From an uncultured Oscillospiraceae bacterium (lineage in GTDB: Bacteria > Bacillota > Clostridia > Oscillospirales > Oscillospiraceae): a stretch of 61,774 nucleotides of DNA. How positions within the stretch are numbered: the first letter of the stretch is position 1; each line of letters starts with the position of its first letter. The translations under genes were made by a program, and so were the position numbers. This document shows, one piece after another, positions 7,040 to 15,489 of this stretch. The DNA lies in contig CALXDH010000013.1 in assembly GCA_944387015.1 (NCBI GenBank), forward strand, positions 1 to 61,774, given 5' to 3'. A model generated the notes under the pieces. That model worked only from the letters and a program-made list of their open reading frames with translations. It searched no databases and had not been told where the DNA came from.

Positions 7040-8880
7040 AAACGAAAGAATTTCAGTGGATGACCCAGACGGATAAAGAGCGGCTTCAGACCAATATTCA
7101 TCTGGCACAGCAGCTGAACGCATCGATTGAAACGGTTTATGGTGACGATGTGGCGTATCAAATTGCGGAGTTTTCCCGCCTGTCAGGAGTTACAAAAATT
7201 GTGTTGGGCCGAAGCGGGATCCCCCGCCGGCCATGGTTTCATAAGGCATCGCTGACTGAGCGCTTGATTGAACTTTCGCCTGAGCTGGATATTCACATCA
7301 TTCCCGATAACGGATTGAACAGTCAGCTTTCGGCAAAACGGCGGGAGATCATGCATATACCGTCTGTATCCGTTCTGGATCTTCTCAAAAGTGCGCTGAT
7401 CCTTGCCGTTTCCACGCTGATCGGTTTTTTGTTTTACCACTTGGGTTTTACAGAAGCCAATATTATTACGCTCTACATTTTGGGCGTCATGTTGGTTTCA
7501 GTATCGACGAAGAGTTCTGTTTGCAGTTTTATTGCATCCATTGTCAGCGTATTGACCTTCAACTTCTTTTTTACCGTTCCAAGATTTTCCCTGCACGCCT
7601 ATGACAGCGCGTATCCCGTTACGTTCCTGGTGATGTTTCTGGCCTCCCTGCTTACCGGGTCTCTGGCCTCCAAATTGAAATCCCACGCGAAACGATCTGC
7701 ACAGGTGGCGTGGCGGACAAAGCTCCTGTTTGAAACGAACCAGACACTTCAAAAAGCCAGCAGCCAGGAAGAAATCGTTTGTGTCACCGCAAAGCAGTTA
7801 TTAAAAATATTTCAGCGGGACATTATTGCCTATCGCATTGATCCGGAAGGGCAGATGAAACCGGAGCTGTTTCTTGTGGATGATATGGCTTCAACAGACT
7901 GTTATACCTCTGAAAAGGAACAGAAAGTAGCGCGTTGGGTGGTTACAAACAACAAGCGGGCAGGTGCGGGAACGGAGACCTTTTCTGATTCCATTTGCAC
8001 CTATCTGTCTATCCGAACGGGAGATCAGGTATACGGAGTCGTTGGCATTGCGGCGTCGGACAAGCCGCTGGATTCCTTTGAAAGCAGCATTCTCCTGTCG
8101 GTTTTGGGAGAATGCGCACTGGCCCTGGAAAATCAAAAGAATTTGGAGGAAAAAGAAGCCGCGGCGGTCCTGGCCAAGAACGAGCAGCTTCGGGCCAATT
8201 TGCTCCGATCGATTTCCCACGATCTGCGCACACCCCTTACCTCGATTTCCGGGAATGCCAGCAATCTGCTCTCCAATGGAAATTTATTCGATACGAAGAC
8301 CAAAGAGCAGATGTATACCGATATTTATGATGATGCCATGTGGCTCATTAACTTGGTGGAAAACCTGCTGTCCGTCAGTCGGTTGGAAGAGGGCAGGATG
8401 AATCTGCATGTCACAACAGAGCTGATCGATGAGGTGGTGGCGGAAGCGCTGCGGCATATCAACCGAAAGAGCGTGGAGTACCAGTTGCAGGTGCAGAATA
8501 GTGATGAATATCTTTTGGCGCAGATCGACGCGAAACTGATCGTTCAAGTCCTTATCAACATTGTGGATAATGCCATCAAGTATACGCCGCCGGGATCTGA
8601 GATCGCTATCAGCTGGAAGCGAAACGGGGCCTTTATTGAAATCTCTGTGGCGGATAATGGCCCGGGGATTTCAGATGAGGCGAAGCCGCATGTTTTTGAT
8701 ATGTTTTACAGTGCGTCCAATCGCATTGCTGACAGCCGGCGCAGTATGGGACTGGGACTGGCGTTGTGTAAATCCATTGTGAATGCCCATGGCGGTGAAA
8801 TTACGGTAACAGACCATTTGCCCCATGGTTCCATCTTCACATTTTCCGTACCGGCCGGGGAGGTAGAGCTGCATGAATAA
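6943..8880 (+). CDS. kdpD: KdpD sensor kinase, N-terminally truncated by the kdpBC deletion
   Basis: Second, different KdpD. Visible parts are the USP domain (from EHILVCLSSAPSN, just upstream of the GTG at 6943), four membrane segments at about residues 145-245, a GAF-like region, then a complete kinase: phospho-acceptor H426 in SISHDLRTP, N-box NIVDNAIKY near 540, G-boxes VADNGPGIS and GLGLALCKS near 603. The first ~250 residues with the KdpD ATP-binding domain are gone. No RBS is recognisable before the GTG, and CTG 6940 is also in frame, so translation is uncertain. It overlaps kdpE by 8 bases. A normal KdpD would phosphorylate KdpE in response to K+ limitation. Here the upstream kinase-less KdpD still carries an N-terminal sensor domain, so trans-complementation is conceivable but speculative. 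Confidence 0.85.
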   Translation: MCLSSAPSNEKIIRTAARMASAFQCGFTALFVETKEFQWMTQTDKERLQTNIHLAQQLNASIETVYGDDVAYQIAEFSRLSGVTKIVLGRSGIPRRPWFHKASLTERLIELSPELDIHIIPDNGLNSQLSAKRREIMHIPSVSVLDLLKSALILAVSTLIGFLFYHLGFTEANIITLYILGVMLVSVSTKSSVCSFIASIVSVLTFNFFFTVPRFSLHAYDSAYPVTFLVMFLASLLTGSLASKLKSHAKRSAQVAWRTKLLFETNQTLQKASSQEEIVCVTAKQLLKIFQRDIIAYRIDPEGQMKPELFLVDDMASTDCYTSEKEQKVARWVVTNNKRAGAGTETFSDSICTYLSIRTGDQVYGVVGIAASDKPLDSFESSILLSVLGECALALENQKNLEEKEAAAVLAKNEQLRANLLRSISHDLRTPLTSISGNASNLLSNGNLFDTKTKEQMYTDIYDDAMWLINLVENLLSVSRLEEGRMNLHVTTELIDEVVAEALRHINRKSVEYQLQVQNSDEYLLAQIDAKLIVQVLINIVDNAIKYTPPGSEIAISWKRNGAFIEISVADNGPGISDEAKPHVFDMFYSASNRIADSRRSMGLGLALCKSIVNAHGGEITVTDHLPHGSIFTFSVPAGEVELHE

Positions 8881-9574
8881 ACCTTTGATCTTAGTGGTTG
8901 AGGACGATACACCGGTCCGCAACCTGATTACAACAACATTGAAGGCCCACGATTACCGTTTCCTGACGGCAGCAAATGGGGAATCCGCCATATTGGAAGC
9001 ATCTTCCCATAATCCGGATATTATTTTGCTGGATCTGGGCCTTCCGGATATGGATGGTGTGGAGGTCATCCATAAAGTCCGCTCATGGTCTAATTTGCCG
9101 ATCATTGTCATCAGTGCCCGCAGTGAGGATACGGACAAAATTGATGCGCTGGATGCCGGTGCCGATGATTATTTGACAAAGCCTTTTTCGGTAGAAGAGC
9201 TGCTTGCCCGGCTGCGGGTGACGCAGCGGCGGCTGGCCGCCCTGCAGGTTGGCACGATGAATACCGATGCAGTCTTTACAAATGGCAAATTAAAAGTAGA
9301 CTATGCGGCAGGTTGTGCGTTCCTGGATGGTCAGGAACTCCACCTGACTCCCAGTGAGTATAAATTACTGTGCTTGCTGTGCAAAAATGTAGGCAAGGTG
9401 CTCACCCATACGTTTATTACCCAGCAGATCTGGGGAAGAAGCTGGGAAAACGACGTTGCATCCCTCCGTGTGTTTATGGCAACGCTGCGTAAGAAACTGG
9501 AAAAAGAGCCTGGATCGCCGCAATACATTCAGACGCACATCGGAGTCGGATACCGCATGATGAAAGTGGAATAA
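8873..9574 (+). CDS. kdpE: KdpE, response regulator
   Basis: 233 aa OmpR-type regulator. The receiver domain has acidic residues VEDD near the N-terminus, phospho-acceptor D54 in LLDLGLPD and Lys in TKPF. The C-terminal winged helix ends with GVGYRM. The start overlaps the end of the upstream kinase gene (ATGAATAA), so translation is probably coupled to it. KdpE normally activates kdpFABC transcription. With kdpB and kdpC missing, its remaining targets here are unknown. No terminator is obvious between it and the next gene. Confidence 0.93.
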   Translation: MNKPLILVVEDDTPVRNLITTTLKAHDYRFLTAANGESAILEASSHNPDIILLDLGLPDMDGVEVIHKVRSWSNLPIIVISARSEDTDKIDALDAGADDYLTKPFSVEELLARLRVTQRRLAALQVGTMNTDAVFTNGKLKVDYAAGCAFLDGQELHLTPSEYKLLCLLCKNVGKVLTHTFITQQIWGRSWENDVASLRVFMATLRKKLEKEPGSPQYIQTHIGVGYRMMKVE

Positions 9575-9736
9575 GGGGCGGTTTGGGTGCTTGTCATGTT
9601 TCTGGATCAGCTGACCACGTGCTTTTGCCGCCTGTCAAGGCCGGAAACAGTAAATTTACGAATCGGCAGAGATGTGCTGCGGGAACTTTTAAAGGGATTT
9701 ACCCGTCTAAAAACCAACAACTGAAGGAGATGCGCC

Positions 9737-11647
9737 ATGAGAAAGGCACATCGCATTCTGGCCTGTGCGGCAGCAGCATTGACTTTGAGTACAGCGGTAC
9801 AGGCACTGGAACCCGCATTGGACCCGCTGCCGGACCTGTCGGCTTATCCGACCCAACTCCTGGTAGACGGACAGGCGGTTGAGGAGGGGGCCATGCCCCG
9901 GTATCTGTCCGGGACCGTACTGCTGCCGCTGCGCAACATTCTGGAGCAGGCAGGCTATGCTGTGGAGTGGGACTCCCGCGCCCAGGGGGCGGCATTCTCC
10001 CTGGATTCCGCTGGGACATATCTGCTGCGCATGGCAGACGGTGTGCTGACATTGGACGGGGAGACGCTCTGGACGGATCCCAAGGCAGTGGTATTGGAAG
10101 GGACCACCTATGTGTCCGCAGAGTTGTTCAACTATGTAGAAGGTGTCTCGGCGGACTGGGACGGTGCCACCAACACGGCGGTGGTTACCACTGATGCGCC
10201 CCGGGACAATGTGTACTGCTACGATCTGGGTGAGGGAACCATCACCCAGGGAACGCGGGAGATCCCCTATCGGATGCAGGGCGTCATCGGTGTGCCGGAC
10301 GGGGAGAACTGTCCGGTGGTGATCTTCCTCCACGGCTCCCATCCCATCCGCTCGGCGGCGGAGAACCGCTATGATCTGGGCTTTTCCTATCTGGTGGATC
10401 AGCTGGCAGATGCCGGATACCTGGCCATCTCCATGAACGTGGGCATCAACTACTCCTTTGAAAATGGGGAACCCAGCGGATGCGAGCGCACGGTTCAGGT
10501 GGTGGAGCAGCAAAGCGCCCTTTTGAAACAGGCCATGGAAGGGAAAGAGGGGATCTTCCCCTGTGATCTGAACAAGAAAGGCAATCTGGATCAGGTGATC
10601 CTGGTGGGACACTCCCGGGCGGGCTACGATGTGTTTGAGGTGGCCGCCCGGACGGAGCTTCTGGAGGTAAAGGGCATCGTGTCGGCGGCTCCGGCGCTGG
10701 TGACGCCGCTTTCTTCGGACCCGGTGGATGTACCTGTGGGGATCATCATTCCCCAGTATGACGGGGATGTGACCAGCCTGGACGGCGGCACGCTCTTTGA
10801 CCAGCTGGAAAATACGCCTGAGCGCAGCAGCGGAACAGACCTCATTTATCTGGAAAATGGCAATCACGGCGGCTTCAGCACGGCTTTGGTGCGCCCGGAT
10901 CCCTTTGCGGACCGGGAGACGCTGCCCCAGGTGATGGAGCCGGAGAAACAGCAGGCGTTTTTCAGCGCTTATGTACAGGACTTTGTCAAGTCCGTGCTGG
11001 AGACGGGGAAAACGCCCCTTGAGACGGCTGCATCCATGCCGCAGCAGTATGAGGGGTATCCTGTTATGGCGCGGGTGGATACCGCAGGAACGGTGCTTTA
11101 TCGGGCGGCGGCAGACTCCGTAAAGAGCCTGCAGACCAGCGGCGTTGCGGCGGAGGCGGTGAATGCCTGCAGCACGCTGGACCACACGGCCGGCTCCTTC
11201 CGGATCCCGGGGAGCTTCCTGCAGTATGACCTGACCCGCCTGCACTGGGACAGCGCCGGTTCCACGGCGACCATTCCGGTGTCGGCAGACCTGAAGGACG
11301 CGTCGTATTTGCAGATGGACCTGGCCCAGGACAGCGGCGACACGCGCAACCGTCAACAGGACCAGAGCCTGACGGTAACGCTGCGGGATTCTGAAGGCCG
11401 GGAGGCATCCGTACAGGTAAAGGCGGGGACCCCGGCCCTTACCTGGCAGGAGGGCACGGTGGAGACCATCCCGGTGGCCGGGCAGGAGGACCTGCTTCAG
11501 TATAGCACCTTTACGCCGCTGGGCACTGTACGGCTGGATATGGAGGCGTTTTCCGGTGTGGACCTGGGGAAGATCACCCAGGTGACGCTGACCTTCGACC
11601 AGTCCTCCGGCAGCATCATGCTGCGGGAGATCCAGACGGTGAAATAA
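9737..11647 (+). CDS. Secreted alpha/beta hydrolase with N-terminal stalk-like (copper-amine-oxidase-N-type) domain
   Basis: 636 aa. Signal peptide at residues 1-23 (cleavage near AVQALE). A domain of about 110 residues with PLRNILEQAGYAVEWD and GTTYVSAELF motifs resembles the copper amine oxidase N-terminal domain common in Firmicute exported proteins. Next comes an alpha/beta hydrolase core with oxyanion segment FLHGSHP, nucleophile S293 in GHSRAG and likely catalytic H377 in NGNHGGF. A beta-rich C-terminal region of about 200 residues follows. The architecture suggests an extracellular esterase or amidase anchored or positioned by its N-domain. The substrate is unknown. KdpE precedes it by 160 bases without a clear terminator, but RBS GAAGGAG and a different function suggest an independent unit. 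Confidence 0.75.
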   Translation: MRKAHRILACAAAALTLSTAVQALEPALDPLPDLSAYPTQLLVDGQAVEEGAMPRYLSGTVLLPLRNILEQAGYAVEWDSRAQGAAFSLDSAGTYLLRMADGVLTLDGETLWTDPKAVVLEGTTYVSAELFNYVEGVSADWDGATNTAVVTTDAPRDNVYCYDLGEGTITQGTREIPYRMQGVIGVPDGENCPVVIFLHGSHPIRSAAENRYDLGFSYLVDQLADAGYLAISMNVGINYSFENGEPSGCERTVQVVEQQSALLKQAMEGKEGIFPCDLNKKGNLDQVILVGHSRAGYDVFEVAARTELLEVKGIVSAAPALVTPLSSDPVDVPVGIIIPQYDGDVTSLDGGTLFDQLENTPERSSGTDLIYLENGNHGGFSTALVRPDPFADRETLPQVMEPEKQQAFFSAYVQDFVKSVLETGKTPLETAASMPQQYEGYPVMARVDTAGTVLYRAAADSVKSLQTSGVAAEAVNACSTLDHTAGSFRIPGSFLQYDLTRLHWDSAGSTATIPVSADLKDASYLQMDLAQDSGDTRNRQQDQSLTVTLRDSEGREASVQVKAGTPALTWQEGTVETIPVAGQEDLLQYSTFTPLGTVRLDMEAFSGVDLGKITQVTLTFDQSSGSIMLREIQTVK

Positions 11648-11698
11648 GGCTGTATTGGAGGAAACCGGCTGGACGGCCGGTACAAAATGAGACAATGC

Positions 11699-11735
11699 AA
11701 AAAAGGAAGCTGGCCACGGCCAGCTTCCTTTTTTG
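11699..11735. terminator. Bidirectional terminator between convergent genes
   Basis: AAAAAAGGAAGCTGG and CCAGCTTCCTTTTTT flank a short CCACGG loop. A-run and T-run on both sides allow it to serve the hydrolase (+) and the BlaR1-like gene (-). Confidence 0.9.
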
Positions 11736-11743
11736 CCTGAAGT

Positions 11744-13522
11744 TCAGGGCTCAGTCCCGGGCTCCACGCCCACCATCAGTTCCCCCATGGGCTTCATCTG
11801 CACAGTCTCCGAGGGGAAAAGGGATTCGATCAGAAGTTCCCCGCCGGCATTGCTCATCCACAGCGCCCCATCTCCCAGGAACGTTCCGTCATACCGGTAG
11901 GACAGGGGCTGGGAAAGAAGAGACTCCAGGGTTTTGACAAAATCCGCAGGGAGGATTTCCTCGTAATGCGCCAGGAAATCCTCTGCGTTTTCCAGTGTGC
12001 GCTCCTCGCCGTTTACCACCAGCGTTCTGGGGTAGCGGATCATGGATGCCACCGCTTCCCGGTCATCCGCCAGGGCCAGACGCACGAAGTCCTCCGCAAA
12101 GGCCTGGGCCTCCTCCTGGCGGATGCCGTTTACCTGATACATGGCATCCGCCCCGGAGAGTTCGTTGTCATTGCCCTCGTAGTAAGCAAGATAGCGGTCC
12201 TCCCGGGAGGCGAATACGGAGGCCAGGGTCACTTCGCCATCATACACCCGGGCCCAGACGGTACCTTCTCCCCAGCCGATGGCAGATCCCTCCTGGGTAA
12301 AGTCCGCCGGATCGATGGCTGCAAGCGTATCCAAAAAGTCCTGGGTAAACACCTGTTCGTAGTAGGGAAGGAACTCCTGGGCAGAGTTTACATAGGCCGG
12401 TTCCTCACCGGGCAGCTGCAGCTGCTTGGGATAGCGGAACATATTGGCGACTGCCTCCTGCTCGCCCGCCGCCGCTGCCTGCTGAAACGCTTCGAAAAAT
12501 GACGTGGTGTCGGCTGTGGAGACGCCCAGCTCCTGGTAGAGGGCGTCATCGGCCAGGTCTTCCTGGGATGTCTGCTCCGTTTCGGGCGTCTCAGAGACCT
12601 CTACCGGCTGGGCAAACGTTCCGCACGCAACTGCGCCGAAAAGCAGCACCAGCAATGCCAGCGTCAGTCCGCCGGTCTTTTTATAATGCAGAATATTCAT
12701 CACTCTGTATTTGATCCCCCTTTCACCAAATGCCACCGTCGGCAGGTTGTTCACACTTCTCCCAGCGGAGAGGGTCAGGAGCGACATGGAATATTCTTTG
12801 CGGATCCCACTGCCCATCCGCCGCAGAACGGCCTCATCACAGGCCCGCTCCATGTCTTCCGAGAGAACGTGATAGGCAAGCCATACCAGCGGGTTGAACC
12901 AGTGGAGCAATGTAACAGCAAACGCCGCCGGCTTGATAAGATAATCTCTGCGGTGCAGATGGATCTGCTCGTGAAGGAGGATATACCCCCGTTCCTCCTC
13001 CCGTAAAAATGCCGGCAGATAGATGCGGGGATGCAGGTACCCCATCACCAGAGGGACCTCGATGCGGTCGGTTTCATAGACGCCCGGCGCGATCTGCCGG
13101 GCGCCGTGCAGCTTCCGGGAAAACACGGCCAGCTTCCACCCGTTGATACACACCAAAATCACCGAAACTGCTGCCCAGACAACGGCCGCCAGCGGCAGGA
13201 GATCTGCCGGAACGTGCTGATTTTGTGCGTTCACCGCCTGATCTTGGGAAACCGGCGGATTCACTGCGGCCGGAGGCCCCTCCGGGGCATTGTCTGGCTC
13301 CTCTGTGGAGAGGACGGCCTCTGCGGCAGTTGCCGGGGCCTCAGTGTGATAGGGCACCTCCACCCGGAAGGGGAGCACAAGTCCCACAAACACCAAGATC
13401 CACAAAAGGTACAGGGCTGATCCTGGAATCCTGCGAATCAGAGTCCGCAGTACCCACAAAAAGAGGATCATGCCGCTCAATCGCAGGCTTTGCTCCGCCA
13501 CAATCAAAAAAAGGTTTGTCAT
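11744..13522 (-). CDS. BlaR1/MecR1-like M56 membrane metallopeptidase sensor
   Basis: 592 aa. Several membrane segments lie in the first 130 residues and a zinc-peptidase motif HEQIH is at 184-188, with a downstream acidic ligand region EDMERACDE. Another span is near residue 290 (LALLVLLFGAVACG). BlaR1-family proteins sense an external signal and trigger cleavage of the partner BlaI repressor. The usual penicillin-binding domain is absent. Instead the exported part has two related repeats of about 90 residues, each with an xxVANMFRYP / xxVASMIRYP segment and an LxYYEQV / LAHYEEI segment, resembling DUF4878-like stress domains. The signal is therefore probably not a beta-lactam. It overlaps the blaI-like gene by 4 bases. 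Confidence 0.85.
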   Translation of the reverse strand: MTNLFLIVAEQSLRLSGMILFLWVLRTLIRRIPGSALYLLWILVFVGLVLPFRVEVPYHTEAPATAAEAVLSTEEPDNAPEGPPAAVNPPVSQDQAVNAQNQHVPADLLPLAAVVWAAVSVILVCINGWKLAVFSRKLHGARQIAPGVYETDRIEVPLVMGYLHPRIYLPAFLREEERGYILLHEQIHLHRRDYLIKPAAFAVTLLHWFNPLVWLAYHVLSEDMERACDEAVLRRMGSGIRKEYSMSLLTLSAGRSVNNLPTVAFGERGIKYRVMNILHYKKTGGLTLALLVLLFGAVACGTFAQPVEVSETPETEQTSQEDLADDALYQELGVSTADTTSFFEAFQQAAAAGEQEAVANMFRYPKQLQLPGEEPAYVNSAQEFLPYYEQVFTQDFLDTLAAIDPADFTQEGSAIGWGEGTVWARVYDGEVTLASVFASREDRYLAYYEGNDNELSGADAMYQVNGIRQEEAQAFAEDFVRLALADDREAVASMIRYPRTLVVNGEERTLENAEDFLAHYEEILPADFVKTLESLLSQPLSYRYDGTFLGDGALWMSNAGGELLIESLFPSETVQMKPMGELMVGVEPGTEP

Positions 13523-13881
13523 GGCTCCTCCTCAAACTGCTCGATCATTTCCCGGATCTGGCGGATCTCCTCGCCGCTGAGCTTACGCTTGCGGGTAAAT
13601 GCCGCCAGAAAACTGGGCAGAGACCCACCGAAGCTGCCGTCAATAAACCGGCAGCCCTGAAGAGACTGGTACTCCTCCCGGGAGATCAGCGCCTCTACCT
13701 GGCCGTTTTCATTGCACAGCACGCCTTTTCCTTCCAAACGCTTTAAAATGGTATAGGTGGTGGACTTTTTCCAGCCCAGCTGCTGTGCGCACAGTGTCAC
13801 CAGTTCACCAGAGGACAGGGGACCCCGCTGCCAGACCAGCTCTGCCACATATTCTTCCGCTTCCGTCAAATTCTGTTCCAT
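13519..13881 (-). CDS. BlaI/MecI/CopY-family repressor
   Basis: 120 aa when started at the ATG at 13881 (MEQNLTEAEEYV), which has GGAGG 8 bases upstream. A longer start at 13911 has no such site. The winged helix covers the N-terminal 70 residues with the recognition segment KKSTTYTILKRL typical of the family. The C-terminal part mediates dimerisation and contains the region normally cut by the partner peptidase. Two palindromes of the family's TACA/TGTA type lie just upstream at 13919-13961, so the protein almost certainly represses its own operon. No beta-lactamase gene is adjacent. Confidence 0.93.
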   Translation of the reverse strand: MEQNLTEAEEYVAELVWQRGPLSSGELVTLCAQQLGWKKSTTYTILKRLEGKGVLCNENGQVEALISREEYQSLQGCRFIDGSFGGSLPSFLAAFTRKRKLSGEEIRQIREMIEQFEEEP

Positions 13882-13918
13882 ATCCCATCCTCCGTCCGGA
13901 CATTTTCTCACAGCTGTG

Positions 13919-13961
13919 GTCTACGTCTTGTAGACTAATTGAAGTCTACATCGTGTAGACT
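13919..13961 (-). promoter_or_regulatory. Two BlaI-type operators over the promoter
   Basis: AGTCTACA-TCG-TGTAGACT (13943-13961) is a perfect dyad and GTCTAC-GTCTT-GTAGAC (13919-13935) is its near copy. Read on the minus strand, TTGACA at 13966-13971 followed 17 bases later by TAGACT gives a promoter whose spacer and -10 are covered by the first dyad. This is the classic geometry for BlaI-type repression. Confidence 0.85.
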
Positions 13962-13994
13962 GTTTTGTCAACAGAAAAACCAAAATAATCGGCA

Positions 13995-14039
13995 GAAAAA
14001 AGGACCGCCCTCCGGACAGACTTTCCGGAGGGCGGTTTT
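13995..14039. terminator. Bidirectional terminator between blaI promoter and MATE gene end
   Basis: ACCGCCCTCCGGA and TCCGGAGGGCGGT with a 7-base loop. On the minus strand it is followed by CCTTTTTT, so it ends the MATE transcript before the repressor promoter. Confidence 0.85.
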
Positions 14040-14109
14040 CTGCGTTGGGCCGCTATTTATCCACAGATGTATTCCATCACCATTCCGCAGCGATTCAACA
14101 GATCCAGTT

Positions 14110-15399
14110 TCAATTCGTTTCCGGCGGTGCGGTTTTGCTTTGCGGGAAAATCGCCGCTGTTGTTGCCGTGCATCGCTTTGAAAAATAAATCGCGCCCGCC
14201 AGTGTCCCTGCTTCTGCGGCAGGAAATGCCAGCCACATGCCGTCCAGTCCCCAGATCTGCGGCAAAATGGCCAATGCAGCCAGGAGCAGGACGCAGGAAC
14301 GCAGCCCGGTGACGATTGCTGCCCACCGTCCGAGTCCATAGGAAGAGAGGCGGATCGCCGTAAAAATATTAAACCCAGCGAACAGGTATCCGATGCTGTA
14401 CAGGCGCATCCCCCGGACAGCCAGTGTATAGACCGTATCGTTTTTGGCAAAAAGATGGACTGCCGCCGGGGCGGAGATCAGCGCCAGAGCACACAATATG
14501 GGAGGGATCATCCAAAAGAAGCGATGGGCATATCGTTCCAGATCCCGGCACAGATCCAGCCGTCCCTGTCCCATAGCGTATCCCAATAGGGGAGATACCC
14601 CCATGGACCCGCCAAAGTAGACCCCCAGGAATACAAATTGGAGGTACATGATGATCGATACATCCGCGATACCGTTTTCACCGGCCAGATTTAGGGCGGT
14701 TCGGTTGAATACGATGGTAGTTACAGCGATGGCCAGCTGATTGACCAATTCGGAAGAGCCGTTCATTCCATACTGCACTGCCGCTGCGGGCCGGGGCCTT
14801 TGCAAGACCACGCGAAGGGAGGACTTTCGGCCGGCAAGCCAGAAGATCCCCAGTATGCAGGAGAGCGCCAATCCCATCACCGTAGCCAGACCCGCTCCGA
14901 AAACGCCTTGGCCCCATGCCCCGACAAAGAGCGCATCCAGGATGATATTTGTGATGCCGCCTGCCGCTGAGATAAAAAAGCTGAAGCCGGGCGCTCCATC
15001 GATCCGGATAAAATAGGCCAAAAGCTCTTTTCCAACCACTGCCGGGACACCCAGCAGCCAAAGAGCGGCGTACGTCCGGCAGTATGATAAGGTCGGCGTC
15101 GTGGCACCCAGAAAGTACAGGATGCGATCCAGCTGCAGCCAGCACATGAACGATGTACAGCCTCCCAAAAGCAGGCTCCAGAATATGCATTGGGAAAAAA
15201 TAAGGCTGGCTTGCTCCCGGTTTTTGCTGCCCAGCGCGATGGCCGCCAAAGCATCGGTCCCCACGTAGGTTGAAACAAAAACCCCATCCATGATCGTATA
15301 GAGCGTGGTGAACAAAGAGGTAAGGTATGTGGGGAAAATAAAGCGGATGATTTTGCCGGGGCGGAGTTTTCCCCCGGCAAAGCAGCGTTCGACTTGCAG
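14110..15399 (-). CDS. MATE-family multidrug/Na+ antiporter
   Basis: About 429 aa, close to the 440-450 of the family. Roughly twelve hydrophobic segments. The first contains FPTYLTSLFTTLYTIMDGVF, a hallmark opening of MATE proteins, followed by VGTDALAAIALG. The open frame extends further to 16044, but that part is antisense to the MerR gene and not credible. No ATG, GTG or TTG sits at the expected N-terminus. The best start is a CTG at 15399 with GGAGGG seven bases upstream. An ATG at 15406 is in another frame and touches the RBS. It is divergent from a MerR regulator with only 90 bases between, so regulation by that protein is likely. Confidence 0.85.
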   Translation of the reverse strand: MQVERCFAGGKLRPGKIIRFIFPTYLTSLFTTLYTIMDGVFVSTYVGTDALAAIALGSKNREQASLIFSQCIFWSLLLGGCTSFMCWLQLDRILYFLGATTPTLSYCRTYAALWLLGVPAVVGKELLAYFIRIDGAPGFSFFISAAGGITNIILDALFVGAWGQGVFGAGLATVMGLALSCILGIFWLAGRKSSLRVVLQRPRPAAAVQYGMNGSSELVNQLAIAVTTIVFNRTALNLAGENGIADVSIIMYLQFVFLGVYFGGSMGVSPLLGYAMGQGRLDLCRDLERYAHRFFWMIPPILCALALISAPAAVHLFAKNDTVYTLAVRGMRLYSIGYLFAGFNIFTAIRLSSYGLGRWAAIVTGLRSCVLLLAALAILPQIWGLDGMWLAFPAAEAGTLAGAIYFSKRCTATTAAIFPQSKTAPPETN

Positions 15400-15437
15400 C
15401 TGGCATCCCTCCGCAAACAGAATAAACCTTAAAGCCG

Positions 15438-15474
15438 CTTGAAGGTCAAGAGGCTTTCGGGTACAATTCTGTAC
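15438..15474. promoter_or_regulatory. Divergent MATE/MerR promoter region with two dyads
   Basis: CTTGA-AGG-TCAAG (15438-15450) and GTACA-ATTC-TGTAC (15461-15474) are perfect dyads. TTGAAG (from 15439) and TACAAT lie 17 bases apart for the plus strand. On the minus strand TTGACC and TTTATT also lie 17 apart. The dyads overlap both promoters and are the likely MerR-family binding sites. Confidence 0.6.
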
Positions 15475-15489
15475 CAGGAGGGATGCAGG

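Noticed and set aside
9707-11695. Minus-strand frame of 662 codons
   Set aside because: Antisense to the hydrolase gene with arginine/histidine-rich unstructured translation; the sense gene has signal peptide and catalytic motifs.
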